This document shows positions 27,642 through 37,729 of a stretch of DNA of 64,000 bases, piece after piece. Every line of letters begins with the position of its first letter. Position 1 is the stretch's first letter. This DNA comes from Psychromonas marina (GTDB taxonomy: Bacteria; Pseudomonadota; Gammaproteobacteria; Enterobacterales; Psychromonadaceae), in NCBI RefSeq assembly GCF_030161115.1, contig NZ_BSPQ01000016.1, positions 186,740 to 250,739 of the forward strand, in the 5' to 3' direction. The notes beneath the pieces were generated by a model. That model did not search any database, was not told the origin of the DNA, and was given only the letters and a program-made list of their open reading frames with translations. A program made the translations under genes and the position numbers.

Positions 27642-28087
27642 TTTTAATTCCTTAGACTATTTTATTGAAACGTTGGCTTAATGAGACCGACTCTCTTCTG
27701 TTTTTATTTCATTATTTTTCAAATAGTTGGAGTTAGTTTGGCCGATTGAATTTTAGTGGTATTGCTAGTGAACGTTTTCTCTGTGCAATTTCTGATTTAT
27801 TATTTACTGTCATTAATATTATTGCGCAGCAATTAGCTTAATTTAAACAGCACATAAACGACGGCTGCAAGGCGTTCTGAAATTTGAAAGTCTCTCTGAA
27901 AAGGCTAATAGGCAATCTCACCTCTCATAAAAACAAACCGTCATTTCAAATAAGTTGATCGATTGGTTTGTTTTGATACTCTGGACATGGTGGCATGATA
28001 ACCACATGAAATTTAGTTAACTTAATGCAATACCAAGCTTGTTTGATTGATGGCTTTGGTATCACTATTCAGAGGCGAGGGATTTAC

Positions 28088-29755
28088 GTGAAATTATTTA
28101 ATTCAAGGACGATTATATCGACAGCAGTTGCCACCGTTTTAGCGCTCAACAGTGGTTTATTACTGGCAGCACCGGGGTATAAAGGTGGTCAGGATCTACC
28201 ATTAACATTTAGTAAAACGATATTGGCGTCTGATCATGGTGTGGTTGCTAATGATGGTTTAGATGATGCGCCCGCTATTCAAGCGATCATTGATAGCATC
28301 AGTATCGATAATAGCCCTGATAATTTGATTCGCATTAAATTACCTGTAGGTGAAATTACCATTGCTGACGAAGTACATGTCGATCGCTCTGGTATTGTGA
28401 TTGAAGGTCAGGGGGTTGACGCTAAAACCGGTACCCATATTGTGATTAACTCTTGGAAGCCCTATACGGGAGTGGCAGAGGATGGTTCGCCTACTTTTGA
28501 AAAGAAATATTGGCCTGGTTTTGCTGCCTTTCGTGCAGAAACACGTATAAAACACAAGAAGGAGCAAAAGTTTGAGGGCAGCATAAATTATCATTGGAAA
28601 CATTCTATTGAGCTTGCGCAGCCTGCGTTAGCTGGTGATACGGTGTTGGTGTTAAAAGCGGGAAGAGCGAAGCGATTTGAGGAGGGCGATCTCATTTATA
28701 TCGGTGCAACCAATGATGCTGCCTTTTTAGATTTAGCTGAAGTACCTGAAAATATGCGCACTAAAGGTAATATTAAATCAGGTCATATGCGTCATCAAAT
28801 CAGCCATGTTACAGCGGTTGATACGGCGAACAATACTGTGACTATCGATAAACCATTAGACTTTAATATGGAACTTAAAAATTACAACAAGTATAAAAGC
28901 CGCTTAATGCCCGTTACTGCCGTTGAGAATGTTGGTTTCCGTGATTTTACGATGACCATGAACCAAGCTTCTACGGACTGTGCTACCAATAATACTGATG
29001 AATATGATAAAAAGACGAACCCTAAGGGCGTTGGACATCGCTATGAGAATGTCTGCCCAGCAGATGCAATTCATGGCATTATTTTAAAGTGGGCTAATAA
29101 TAGCTTTGTGGACAATGTTAATATCAATATGATTGGTTCACATCCTGTTGTGACTGAATTTTCTAAAAATTTAACACTGCAAAACATTGATATAGATGGC
29201 TCATGGAATAAAGGCGCTGGTGGGCATGGTTACTTCCGCGCATCTAAGTTACATGACAGCCTGATTAAAGATAATGATATTCAAAATGTGCGCCATTTAG
29301 CGATACAGTGGTCCTCTTCAGGTAATCTTATTGAGGGTAATACCATCAATGCAGATTTAAATATGCACGGTGGTTGGGAGCGTAATAATATTATTCGTAA
29401 TAACACTATTTCGGTTCCTTTTGCACACCGTAGCTGGGCTGATGGTGCACCGAGTGACGGGAGTTGGCAGCCTATTTGGTTCTCATCGGGTATCCATGCC
29501 TCTGATTGGGCGGGTCCAACGGGTCCTAATAATGTATTTATTAATAATACCTTAGAAAAAGCAAACAGTGCCGATACGCCGATAACAAGATGGGGTTTAT
29601 TTGATACTCAAGGTGTTACATATGTTTTTGGTTGGGATGGTAATCAGTTTAAACATCCTGTTATCAATGGTAAACCGATTGCTACGTGGAATAATGAGAT
29701 TGCGAAAGGGGTGTATGACAACATACCGACTTCAGCTGTCTTTGTAGCGAAATAA
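28088..29755 (+). CDS. Secreted right-handed beta-helix protein, putative polysaccharide lyase/hydrolase
   Basis: 555 residues from GTG 28088, chosen because GGCGAGGGA precedes it and a signal peptide (about 1-27, ending LLLAA) follows at once; an ATG at 28025 gives an unlikely N-terminus. The mature protein begins with a pectate-lyase-3-like strand (DDAPAIQAIIDS), then IVIEGQGVD, and later repeated N-rich turns (NNSFVDNVNINMIG, NLIEGNTINADL, NNIIRNNTISV, NVFINNTLEKA) typical of parallel beta-helices. The substrate is not evident, and catalytic residues cannot be assigned. The carbohydrate-degrading setting (GH11 and PL7 genes in the window) supports an extracellular glycan role. Terminator at 29768-29806. 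Confidence 0.7.
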   Translation: MKLFNSRTIISTAVATVLALNSGLLLAAPGYKGGQDLPLTFSKTILASDHGVVANDGLDDAPAIQAIIDSISIDNSPDNLIRIKLPVGEITIADEVHVDRSGIVIEGQGVDAKTGTHIVINSWKPYTGVAEDGSPTFEKKYWPGFAAFRAETRIKHKKEQKFEGSINYHWKHSIELAQPALAGDTVLVLKAGRAKRFEEGDLIYIGATNDAAFLDLAEVPENMRTKGNIKSGHMRHQISHVTAVDTANNTVTIDKPLDFNMELKNYNKYKSRLMPVTAVENVGFRDFTMTMNQASTDCATNNTDEYDKKTNPKGVGHRYENVCPADAIHGIILKWANNSFVDNVNINMIGSHPVVTEFSKNLTLQNIDIDGSWNKGAGGHGYFRASKLHDSLIKDNDIQNVRHLAIQWSSSGNLIEGNTINADLNMHGGWERNNIIRNNTISVPFAHRSWADGAPSDGSWQPIWFSSGIHASDWAGPTGPNNVFINNTLEKANSADTPITRWGLFDTQGVTYVFGWDGNQFKHPVINGKPIATWNNEIAKGVYDNIPTSAVFVAK

Positions 29756-29767
29756 GCACATTAATCT

Positions 29768-29806
29768 GTCACACGCTTTATCAAGTCGAGCGTGTGGCAT
29801 TTTTAT
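29768..29806 (+). terminator. Terminator after beta-helix gene
   Basis: Stem CACACGCT / AGCGTGTG with an 11-base loop is followed by a T-rich run, 12 bases past the stop. Confidence 0.75.
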
Positions 29807-29946
29807 TATCACTTTAGCGTGAATCATAGAATCAAAATTTTTAATGACATGATTTTTCATGTCGTGCGTAATATATCCTTATATTTTAATGCTACCTTTG
29901 TGCGGGGTAGTCAGTTTGGATATGAAATATTGCGTTTTTGATGTGA

Positions 29947-30873
29947 TTACCTACCACCATTAAGTGATTTCAGCTGCGCTAATACTTTAATGTGATCGGG
30001 CGAAACGCCGCAACATCCTCCAATAATGGTAGCGCCTGCGTTAAACCACGTTGAAGCAAACTCTGCGTAGCGCAAAGGTGGCACATCAGCTCTAATTTCA
30101 GAGACACCGCTATTATCATTTGCCTCGTGTAAATCGCCAATCGGCAAAAAATTATTGGCGTATACACCTAGTTGTATTTCTTCATCTAGCCCTTTATCGA
30201 GTAATGCTTGGTGAGCATTAAGTAGAGCATTTTGCATGACTTCAAGGCGGCTGCAATTAAACAATATTGCCGAGACATGCTGCCCTGCAATTTGGCTCAC
30301 TGCATCATAAACTGATTCACCAGAGCGCAATGTTGATTCCGTGGTAATTTCATCTTTAATGGTAAATGCAATCCACGTGGTTTTTTCAGTGGATGCAGTA
30401 CGCGCTTTAATCATTGCCGCTTCTGCGATTGAGGAGATGGTTTCAGCTAACCAAATGTCCACATAAGGTTGTTGATTCTCTATTAAGGGTTCAAGTAAAG
30501 GTTGGGCTTTTTCTACTGAAAAAAGATCTGGGCGATAAGAGCCTAGTACAGGTGGAATACAACCAGCAACGAGTACTTGCTCATCTTGGTTAATACTTTC
30601 TCGCGCTAGCTTTGCTGCTAATTTGATCAGATCCGCACCTTGCTCATTGAAGCGTTTTTCACCGATATGAAAAGGGACGACTGCATAGGTGTTGGTGGTA
30701 ATAATATTAGCGCCAACTTCTATAAAGCGGCGATGTACTTGTGAGACAGATTCAGGCGCTTCAATTAACGCTTGCGCTGACCACTCTGGTTGTTGGAAAG
30801 GTGCACCGATGCGTTGCAACTCTCGACCCATTCCTCCGTCGAGAATAATGGGTAATGTAAAGGGCATTTTCAT
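29947..30873 (-). CDS. Homocysteine S-methyltransferase family protein
   Basis: 308 residues (ATG 30873; a second ATG six bases later is equally possible). The barrel starts with ILDGGMGREL. It continues ANIITTNTYAV and ends with the zinc-binding cysteine pair GGCCG, the third ligand being the cysteine in FNCSRLE. Members such as MmuM move a methyl group from S-methylmethionine or SAM to homocysteine to form methionine. Methyl donor not determinable. It is a single gene with no visible SAM or S-methylmethionine transporter next to it. Confidence 0.88.
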   Translation of the reverse strand: MKMPFTLPIILDGGMGRELQRIGAPFQQPEWSAQALIEAPESVSQVHRRFIEVGANIITTNTYAVVPFHIGEKRFNEQGADLIKLAAKLARESINQDEQVLVAGCIPPVLGSYRPDLFSVEKAQPLLEPLIENQQPYVDIWLAETISSIAEAAMIKARTASTEKTTWIAFTIKDEITTESTLRSGESVYDAVSQIAGQHVSAILFNCSRLEVMQNALLNAHQALLDKGLDEEIQLGVYANNFLPIGDLHEANDNSGVSEIRADVPPLRYAEFASTWFNAGATIIGGCCGVSPDHIKVLAQLKSLNGGR

Positions 30874-31119
30874 AGTCAAAATTTAATCTGTAAACGATAA
30901 GAGCTAATTAGAATAACGACACACCATGGCTAAATCAACCATGCAGCTGTGATCTCCTTGGTTAGTGTTAGGTCAAATAGAGTTAATAAAAAAAATGAGT
31001 GAAAAAGTGTGGGTATGCTTGAAAATTGAAAAATTAATTTTTGGAGATATCTACCCTGTATTACAGCTGGAATAGCATAAATTGAGGCATAAAGAGCCAC
31101 TTTTAGGGTAAGGAAATTG

Positions 31120-31158
31120 AGACAATGCTAACCAAAGAGGTTATTGCATTGTCTTTTT
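31120..31158. terminator. Extended hairpin next to cupin stop
   Basis: The outer stem AGACAATGC / GCATTGTCT encloses an inner stem TAACC / GGTTA. A T-run follows on the + strand only. It begins two bases from the cupin stop on the minus strand. The rest of 30874-31119 shows no gene. Confidence 0.55.
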
Positions 31159-31160
31159 AT

Positions 31161-31565
31161 TTATTCGCTGTCATCTATAAAGTCGAATTTTTTATTATGC
31201 ACATAAACTAATTTGCAGTCTTGCGGATAGGTCGCACTGTGTATTCTGTTGCCTTTTATATAAGCGCTATCACCTTTATTAAAGACACGTTGCTCGCCAT
31301 CTTTAACTAACCCATGCTCACCTTTACTGTAAAACTGCACAGTCATTTGTCCCTCTACAATAACGGTTAAGTCATCTCCGGGGTGATGGTGGGCTGGTTC
31401 GGTTGCACCGCCTTTCCATATCTCCATTAATACTTCAACACCATCCGGGTCTTCTGGGTAAGTAGTGCGGAGTGAAAAATTTTCTTGTCCAGGTGGATCA
31501 AATGCATAATTCTTCCAAATATCACTATTTTCACTGTTACGCTCTAGGGAATCATCTTCGCTCAT
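31161..31565 (-). CDS. Cupin-domain protein
   Basis: 134 residues. The cupin metal motif is visible as PAHHHPGDDLTVIVEGQMTV (three histidines plus acidic residues), with the second strand block KGDSAYIKGNRIHSA carrying a histidine. It resembles small ChrR-like single-cupin proteins. The function is unknown; candidates are a dioxygenase-like enzyme, sugar-binding protein or sensor. RBS GAGG precedes the ATG. It is separated from the GGDEF/EAL gene by a MITE end fragment. Confidence 0.8.
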   Translation of the reverse strand: MSEDDSLERNSENSDIWKNYAFDPPGQENFSLRTTYPEDPDGVEVLMEIWKGGATEPAHHHPGDDLTVIVEGQMTVQFYSKGEHGLVKDGEQRVFNKGDSAYIKGNRIHSATYPQDCKLVYVHNKKFDFIDDSE

Positions 31566-31591
31566 AATGGACCTCTTTTTAATTAATGGTT

Positions 31592-31620
31592 ATACCAATT
31601 ACAGTAAATAGCTGATGTCA
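31592..31620. repeat. MITE-like element, end fragment
   Basis: ATACCAATTACAGTAAATAG and the next few bases match one end of the 4225-4386 element, seen in reverse complement. The rest of the element is missing. It lies directly upstream of the cupin RBS. Confidence 0.65.
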
Positions 31621-31702
31621 TAGGGATAAATCATAATAGTGAATGATTTAAACTTCCACATTACTCCTCTTACATTGTCTCTACAAGCCCTGAGCAGCAT
31701 CG

Positions 31703-34700
31703 TTACACCGCCTTTATTTGCGTCCAAGTTTGATCAGGTTGCCAAGTCTTTGCCCATTCCGGTAATTCTTCGGCTGGCATCGGTTTCGCAATACCATACC
31801 CCTGCGCTAAATAGCAGCCAAGTTGCATTAGTGCTGCACCATGCGCGAGGGTTTCGACCCCTTCGGCGATAACATCTCGTTGAAAGGCGCGTGACAACCC
31901 TATTACCCCTTTAACAATCGCCAGATCATCTGGATCATCCAACATATCACGGATAAAGCTTTGATCAATTTTGATTAAACTGACGGGCAGTTGTTTTAGG
32001 TAGGTCAAAGAGCAATAACCGGTACCAAAATCATCCAGCGCAAAACTGACGCCTAATTCAATACAAGCGCGCATAATTTTAGATACATCACTGATATCAG
32101 ATAATTTACTGGTCTCTAATACCTCTAGCTCTAATGCGCTGGGGTCAACATCTGGATGCGCTGCTAGTAACGCCGCTAAACGTTTAACAAAACAGTTCTG
32201 TTGAAGCTGTAGAGCGTTAATGTTAACGCTGACAGTCAGCTTCAAGCCTAATTTTTGCCATGTTGAAATCTGTTTCAGGGCGCTATCGATTACCCATTCA
32301 CCGACTTCAATAGTGAGTGTATGACGCTCAATAATGGGCAGAAATTCAATCGGTGACAGCAAGCCTCGTTCTGGATGTTGCCAACGAATTAATGCTTCTG
32401 CACCAATTAATTCACCCGTTTGCATGTTCACTTTGGGTTGATAATAAAGTGTAAATTCATCCTCTTGTAAAGCGGTGCGGATACGAAGTAAGCTCTCATG
32501 CTGATGCTTCATAGCAATATCTTCTGCCATATCAAAAAGGTGATAACGATTTTTACCCTCTTGTTTTGCGTTGTACATCGCTTGGTCAGCATGGCGTAAA
32601 AGTTGCTCGGCATTGACACCATCATGGGGGTAGATAGTCACCCCAATACTGGCAGAAACTTCCAGTACAATAGGTCCGATCATGACAGGGGCTGATATTG
32701 CGGTTAATAAACTCTCTAGTATTGGTTCAGAAGCTTGATGATTTTCTAAATTAACTAAGACCGCGACAAATTCATCGCCACCAAAACGTGAGAGGGTATC
32801 GCCATCGCGCAATGAGTTATTGATGCGTCTTGCGACCTCCACCAATAATTTATCTCCAATGGCGCGGCCATGGTTATCGTTTATTTCTTTAAAGCCATCT
32901 AAATCCAGAAAAGCAACGGCAAGCGACTGATTTTGACGTATGCATTGAGGCATTGCTTGAACTAACCGATCCGCGAGTAATATTCGGTTTGGTAGGTTCG
33001 TTAACGGATCATAATGGGTGATATGTTCTAGCTGTTTTTGATGTGCTTTTAGTGCACTAATATCGGTAAATAGGGCAATGTAATTTTTAACCTTTTTATC
33101 TTCATCAAATACTGAGCTAATGGTCATTAGTTGTGGGTAAATTTCACCACTTTTACGCCTATTCCATATTTCACCTGACCAATGCCCCTTATCATTGATG
33201 GATTGCCACATATCACGATAAAATTTTGCAGGCTGTCGGTTAGATTTAAATAATTTAGGTGTTTGCCCGATCGCTTCCTCTCTTGAATAACCGCTTAATT
33301 GCACAAAAGACTGATTAACATTGATGATATTACTCATTGCATCGGTGATAATAATGGCTTCTTTCGCGTGCGTGAACACGACGGCGGCCTGTTTCAACTC
33401 ATCTACTGCTAATCTGCTCTCGGTAATATCTCTGCCTACTGCGTAGATAGTTTCCTCATGGTTAGAAGCGGTTGCAGACCAAGCAATTAAACGAAAGGTA
33501 TTTTGATTGGTACGGCATCTGTTTTCAAAATAATAAGTCTCTTTACTTTGTTCTACTTTTTTAATCTCAGCGTTGGTGGCTTCAATATCTTCTGGATGAA
33601 CGATGTTTATTAAGCTCTGACCGATCAGTTGTGCTGATCTATAACCTAATGTGTTTTCCCAAGCTTCATTTACTCTTAACAGACGCCCATCAAAATCTAC
33701 TATCAAGTGTAAATTGACAGGTAGTTCAAAAAAGCGGTCTAATATATCTTGGTTGCGTTTATCGACGGTTATATCTTGAACTAATGAGGCGACGCCCCCG
33801 ATTAAACCTTCACCCTCTAGCATTAATGTGTTGTAAAAATTACAGGTAATCAGCTTGCCACTTTTTGTGGTTAGTACATTTTCGCAGTGACTTCGTTCTT
33901 GGTCTTGAAGTTGGGCTGTATAGTTACGGATAAATTTACTTTTTAGCTTAGGGGGAACAATCAATTCGATAATACTACTGCCAATTGCCTCATTGGCAGA
34001 ATATCCAAATATCTTTTCTGCAGCTTTATTCCAGTCTGTACAAATAAAGTTTATATCCCATGCGATTGAACCTAGCGGGGTGTTTTTTATATGCCTAGAT
34101 AGTTTTTCATCATTTTTCTGCAACACTATTTGATTATTCCTAAGCTGTTGTTCAGCTTCCAGCCTTGTTTTTGCCATGATTGAAAAATGGTTTTTTAAGT
34201 CAACAAGTTCTGCAGTGCCACTCAGTTTGTTTTCGTCAATATGCACACCTGATTCAAGTTGTTTTGTTGACGTTTTAAGTGCCCTTAGGGGAGCTAAAAT
34301 ACTCTTTTCAGTACTCCATATTGCAAATATTACGATCAGTAAAACGAACAGTAAAAAGAGGGTGATTATCTGCTGAAATCGTGATGTTATCAGCGTTAGC
34401 TCTTTGTCGATCGGGATACCGACTACAATGCTGCCTGAGCTATGGCCATTGACAGTTATCAAGTCACTGCTGACAAATATTCTCAGTAGTCCGTTTGCGT
34501 CTTTGATTATCTTGGTTTGTTTATTTGCAACGAACTGAGCGACGCCTTGAATTGTTTTTATGGATGTACCAAGTAAAGGAGGATTTTCAGGATAGATTGC
34601 GATTATTTTATCTTTTGCATCGGTAATATAAGAAACTGAGTCCTCAGGTAAGCTCGCATGGTCAAGACGTTTACTCCACCAATTAAGCGAGATAACGGCA

Positions 34701-35221
34701 ACGGTTAAGCCAACAACTTGATTATTTTCGGGATTAATAATCGGGTATGCAAAGTTAATGCTGGATGTTTGAGCTGAGCGATCAAATTGAAACTGACCAA
34801 TAGAAAAACCTCTATTCTGGATCGCATGTTGAATATAGGGACGATCGGCGACATTAACTGGCTCATCGAGTGGTAAAGCATTACAAAGCAGTTTCCCGTC
34901 GACACTTGGCGCACCTAAGTTTACATAATTGTCTGTTAAGTTCTGAATATGGGCGAGAAAAGCACTACATTCAGAGGAGGCGAGATTTGAGAGCATTGGG
35001 GATTTAGACAAGCGTATTAAAAAAGACTCTGTTTCTTCAATGATTTCAACCTGCTCTGCGGTGATATTTTTAACCACCGCAATCGCACGGTTCTGCAGTT
35101 CAGTTATTGCTCTACTTCGTTCAGCATCAGCCTGATAAAAAATCGCAATTAACCCAGGTAAGGTAATAATAAAAATGAGAAAGAGTAACCGCGACTTTAG
35201 CGAGTGAAGAAATACTAGCAT
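31703..35221 (-). CDS. PAS-GGDEF-EAL cyclic-di-GMP turnover protein with periplasmic sensor
   Basis: 1172 residues. A membrane helix (about 10-30) and a periplasmic dCache-like sensor (about 30-280, with DRPYIQHAIQNRGFSIGQ) are followed by a second helix (about 283-303) and a HAMP-like linker. Three PAS domains start near 385, 500 and 625. The GGDEF domain has an intact GGDEF (near 812), and the EAL domain has an intact EAL (near 940) with the DDFGTGYCSL and AEGVET motifs. Both synthase and phosphodiesterase active sites look complete, so the net activity cannot be called. The role is likely control of motility or attachment by an external ligand. It is a single gene, leftward. Confidence 0.93.
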   Translation of the reverse strand: MLVFLHSLKSRLLFLIFIITLPGLIAIFYQADAERSRAITELQNRAIAVVKNITAEQVEIIEETESFLIRLSKSPMLSNLASSECSAFLAHIQNLTDNYVNLGAPSVDGKLLCNALPLDEPVNVADRPYIQHAIQNRGFSIGQFQFDRSAQTSSINFAYPIINPENNQVVGLTVAVISLNWWSKRLDHASLPEDSVSYITDAKDKIIAIYPENPPLLGTSIKTIQGVAQFVANKQTKIIKDANGLLRIFVSSDLITVNGHSSGSIVVGIPIDKELTLITSRFQQIITLFLLFVLLIVIFAIWSTEKSILAPLRALKTSTKQLESGVHIDENKLSGTAELVDLKNHFSIMAKTRLEAEQQLRNNQIVLQKNDEKLSRHIKNTPLGSIAWDINFICTDWNKAAEKIFGYSANEAIGSSIIELIVPPKLKSKFIRNYTAQLQDQERSHCENVLTTKSGKLITCNFYNTLMLEGEGLIGGVASLVQDITVDKRNQDILDRFFELPVNLHLIVDFDGRLLRVNEAWENTLGYRSAQLIGQSLINIVHPEDIEATNAEIKKVEQSKETYYFENRCRTNQNTFRLIAWSATASNHEETIYAVGRDITESRLAVDELKQAAVVFTHAKEAIIITDAMSNIINVNQSFVQLSGYSREEAIGQTPKLFKSNRQPAKFYRDMWQSINDKGHWSGEIWNRRKSGEIYPQLMTISSVFDEDKKVKNYIALFTDISALKAHQKQLEHITHYDPLTNLPNRILLADRLVQAMPQCIRQNQSLAVAFLDLDGFKEINDNHGRAIGDKLLVEVARRINNSLRDGDTLSRFGGDEFVAVLVNLENHQASEPILESLLTAISAPVMIGPIVLEVSASIGVTIYPHDGVNAEQLLRHADQAMYNAKQEGKNRYHLFDMAEDIAMKHQHESLLRIRTALQEDEFTLYYQPKVNMQTGELIGAEALIRWQHPERGLLSPIEFLPIIERHTLTIEVGEWVIDSALKQISTWQKLGLKLTVSVNINALQLQQNCFVKRLAALLAAHPDVDPSALELEVLETSKLSDISDVSKIMRACIELGVSFALDDFGTGYCSLTYLKQLPVSLIKIDQSFIRDMLDDPDDLAIVKGVIGLSRAFQRDVIAEGVETLAHGAALMQLGCYLAQGYGIAKPMPAEELPEWAKTWQPDQTWTQIKAV

Positions 35222-35250
35222 TTACCCATCCCTTTTATCCCTCTATAATT

Positions 35251-35411
35251 ATACCAAATCCATTAATTATCTGACCAATCTTGCTGGTTAAAAGACGTTA
35301 TTCCTACGTTACAAGTTTTGCCAAGGGAATAACCATTAGCTGCAACTTGCGCCTTGAACTAACATCTTTTTCCTTCGCAATTTTTGAACACTAAATTAAT
35401 GAACTTGGCAT
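35251..35411. repeat. MITE-like element, diverged near-full copy
   Basis: About 161 bases, beginning ATACCAAATCCATTAA and ending TTGGCAT. It aligns over its whole length with the reverse complement of 4225-4386 (shared blocks include TGGTTAAAA, GGGAATAACCATT and AACTTGCGCCTTGAA). It lies just upstream of the GGDEF/EAL gene. The rest of the gap (35412-35631) is A+T-rich with no gene. Confidence 0.65.
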
Positions 35412-35631
35412 TATTAGTAAACTATCTTAATACGTTGTTTTTAATGCTATCAATGTCTGTATTAATGGCGTTGACTGTTATATGACCTTTAGTTAATTTA
35501 TGTTATTAACTCTAGTTGATTTAATAAATAACAAACAAGAATTTAAAAATTTATTTGTGATTTTTGTCTGAATTGCTTAATTACGCTTATATTAATGGAT
35601 TTTTATCACTAAAGTAGGCGTGGAATGTCCT

Positions 35632-36510
35632 CTATCGTTTCCATAATACGTTAATAACCGCGCCTACCATGATCAATCCACCACCTATAATGGTGGTTAA
35701 TTCAGGAATTTCGCTGAAAAATAACCAGCCGATTAAAATTGAAAAGAGAACTTGTACATAAGCATAAGCAGTGGCTTTATTGGCATCGGCACAATGCAAC
35801 GCTTTTGTTAGTCCGACTTGCCCGATTTGGGTAAAAATACCGACTAAAATTAAGATACCCACTGCTGCTAAACTCGGTATAACAAAGTCACTACCTAATA
35901 AAATAATCGAAATAGGTAATGCAATAATGGGGAAGTAAAAAATAATTACTGAGCTATCATCGGTTTTTGTCAGCTTTTTAACTATTACGTAAGCAGCGGC
36001 GCTGCCAAATGCACCAAGTAACCCCGCGCCGACACTGAGCCATGAATAGTGGATATAGCTATCATGGCTAAAATTAGGTTGAATCATGATACACAGGCCC
36101 ACTAACCCCAATATGATGCAGGTAAGGGTGGAACGCTGTATATGTTCTTTTAAAAACAATAACGCCAATAGTGCTGTGAAAGCTGGGTGTAAGTATTGCA
36201 AAATTGTGGCTTCAGCAAGTGGTAGTGTTGAAATTGCATAATAAACAAAGATCAATGCTAAGGCGCCAACGGTGCCACGCGCGATCAGCCATGGCGTGTT
36301 ATTACCCCACATTGAAATTCCCTTACGTTTAATATCTACATAGCTAATCAGAGCGGACACAAGGGCTCTGGCCGCTACTATCTCTAGTACCGGAATATGG
36401 TAGGTGCTGCTTGCTATTTTCACACAAACGGCCATTAAGGCGAACGCAAAAGCGGAGAGCAGCATATACCAAGCGCTTTGAGGTAGGATATTTTTTAACG
36501 TTGCAAGCAT
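35632..36510 (-). CDS. DMT-superfamily (EamA) permease
   Basis: 292 residues, about ten membrane helices in two EamA halves. Recognisable blocks are AEATILQYLHPAFTALLALLF at the end of the first half and ATAYAYVQVLFSILIGWLFF in the second. Such carriers export or import small metabolites; the substrate cannot be predicted. Separated from the popT gene by 83 bases and read in the same direction. Confidence 0.87.
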   Translation of the reverse strand: MLATLKNILPQSAWYMLLSAFAFALMAVCVKIASSTYHIPVLEIVAARALVSALISYVDIKRKGISMWGNNTPWLIARGTVGALALIFVYYAISTLPLAEATILQYLHPAFTALLALLFLKEHIQRSTLTCIILGLVGLCIMIQPNFSHDSYIHYSWLSVGAGLLGAFGSAAAYVIVKKLTKTDDSSVIIFYFPIIALPISIILLGSDFVIPSLAAVGILILVGIFTQIGQVGLTKALHCADANKATAYAYVQVLFSILIGWLFFSEIPELTTIIGGGLIMVGAVINVLWKR

Positions 36511-36565
36511 GTAATGATGAATCCGAGGTGAAGGTAAATGCTAAGTCTGGCAGATGATCTTAATT

Positions 36566-36605
36566 CGCTCAGGAAGGGCTGCGATAGGTAGTACTCACCT
36601 GAGCG
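36566..36605. terminator. Hairpin between DMT permease and popT
   Basis: CGCTCAGG and CCTGAGCG form an 8-bp stem with a roughly 24-base loop just past the popT stop on the minus strand. No T-run; weak evidence. Confidence 0.3.
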
Positions 36606-36630
36606 GATATTTATTTAATAAAGACTGGGG

Positions 36631-37548
36631 TTACCCATTTTTTTCGGCGAATTTTTCTAATCCCCATACCACCATAAAGCCTAGTATTGCTGCCATAACA
36701 GCATAGCTTATCAAAGCCGGTGTCCCGGTCAGTTGCTCAAAGGCAAAGGGACTTAAGTTTTGCTCCAGTAATGGTACCTGTTCGCCACTTGAATTGGTTC
36801 GCCACGTGAGCACCTCTTTCCACGGCCAAATTTTATTTAATGTTCCTATCATCAAGCCCGTTAAGAAGGTCAGGGCAATATCACGTTGTTTACGTAATAT
36901 CCAAGATAATAGATGCGAAAAAGAGAGCAGGCCTATCACACAACCTGTCGCAAAGGCAGCAAGAGTGAATAGGTCGAAGGATTTAGCTGCCATTAAGAGT
37001 GGGCCGTACATGCCTAATAACAGTAAAATAAAGCTGCCAGAGATACCAGGTAAAATCATCGCACATATCGCAATAGACCCTGCAATGACCATATTTATTT
37101 GTGTTGGCTCCATACTAATAGGGTGTAACACGGTAATACCATATGCAAAGAAAATACCAACTGCTAATGAGATAAACCGGGTGACTTGCCACTGTTGTAT
37201 CTGTTTAAGCATGTGAATAACAGAGACGATAATCAAACCAAAGAAAAATGACCATAGTGGAATAGGATGCTCAGTCAGCAACCAAGTGATAAGGCGTGCA
37301 AAGCTAAAGATGCTGGTTAAAATACCCGCGAATAAAATAATTAAGAAACTACCGTTAATATGAGCAAACGCAGATTTAATACCTTGCTCTTTAATGATGG
37401 TGATCAGGCGAGGATTGATGCGTCTGATACTTTCTAATAAGGTATCGTAAATACCGGTAATAAACGCAACGGTGCCCCCTGAAACACCCGGTACAACATC
37501 AGCAGCACCCATTGCTAATCCTTTTAAGAAGGTTTTACCCTTGCTCAT
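36631..37548 (-). CDS. popT: DUF368 protein, PopT-type undecaprenyl-phosphate translocase
   Basis: 305 residues with about eight or nine membrane helices and the two DUF368 signatures, GAADVVPGVSGGTVAFITGIY at the N-terminus and ILPGISGSFILLLLGMY in the middle. These repeated PG-SG motifs mark the inverted halves. DUF368 proteins such as Vibrio cholerae PopT recycle undecaprenyl phosphate across the inner membrane for cell-wall and O-antigen synthesis. Family call strong; function by homology. RBS GGAGAG precedes the ATG. Confidence 0.88.
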   Translation of the reverse strand: MSKGKTFLKGLAMGAADVVPGVSGGTVAFITGIYDTLLESIRRINPRLITIIKEQGIKSAFAHINGSFLIILFAGILTSIFSFARLITWLLTEHPIPLWSFFFGLIIVSVIHMLKQIQQWQVTRFISLAVGIFFAYGITVLHPISMEPTQINMVIAGSIAICAMILPGISGSFILLLLGMYGPLLMAAKSFDLFTLAAFATGCVIGLLSFSHLLSWILRKQRDIALTFLTGLMIGTLNKIWPWKEVLTWRTNSSGEQVPLLEQNLSPFAFEQLTGTPALISYAVMAAILGFMVVWGLEKFAEKNG

Positions 37549-37729
37549 CTGTCTCTCCTAAAATTTATCTTTTGCAAAAAAGAGTTTATTGTACACGTGA
37601 TAGAGACAAAAGTTTTGTTATCCGTTGTTTATCAAACAGAAATTTTCGTGTGGGCATTTAGGGGAGATAAGATGGCTAAATATCATGCTTTAACCACCGG
37701 TTTTATTCTTTAACTAACGAGTGAGGTTA

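Noticed and set aside
36794..37216. Open frame of 140 codons opposite the DUF368 gene
   Set aside because: The DUF368 frame is a full-length conserved protein; the antisense frame has no motif or RBS.
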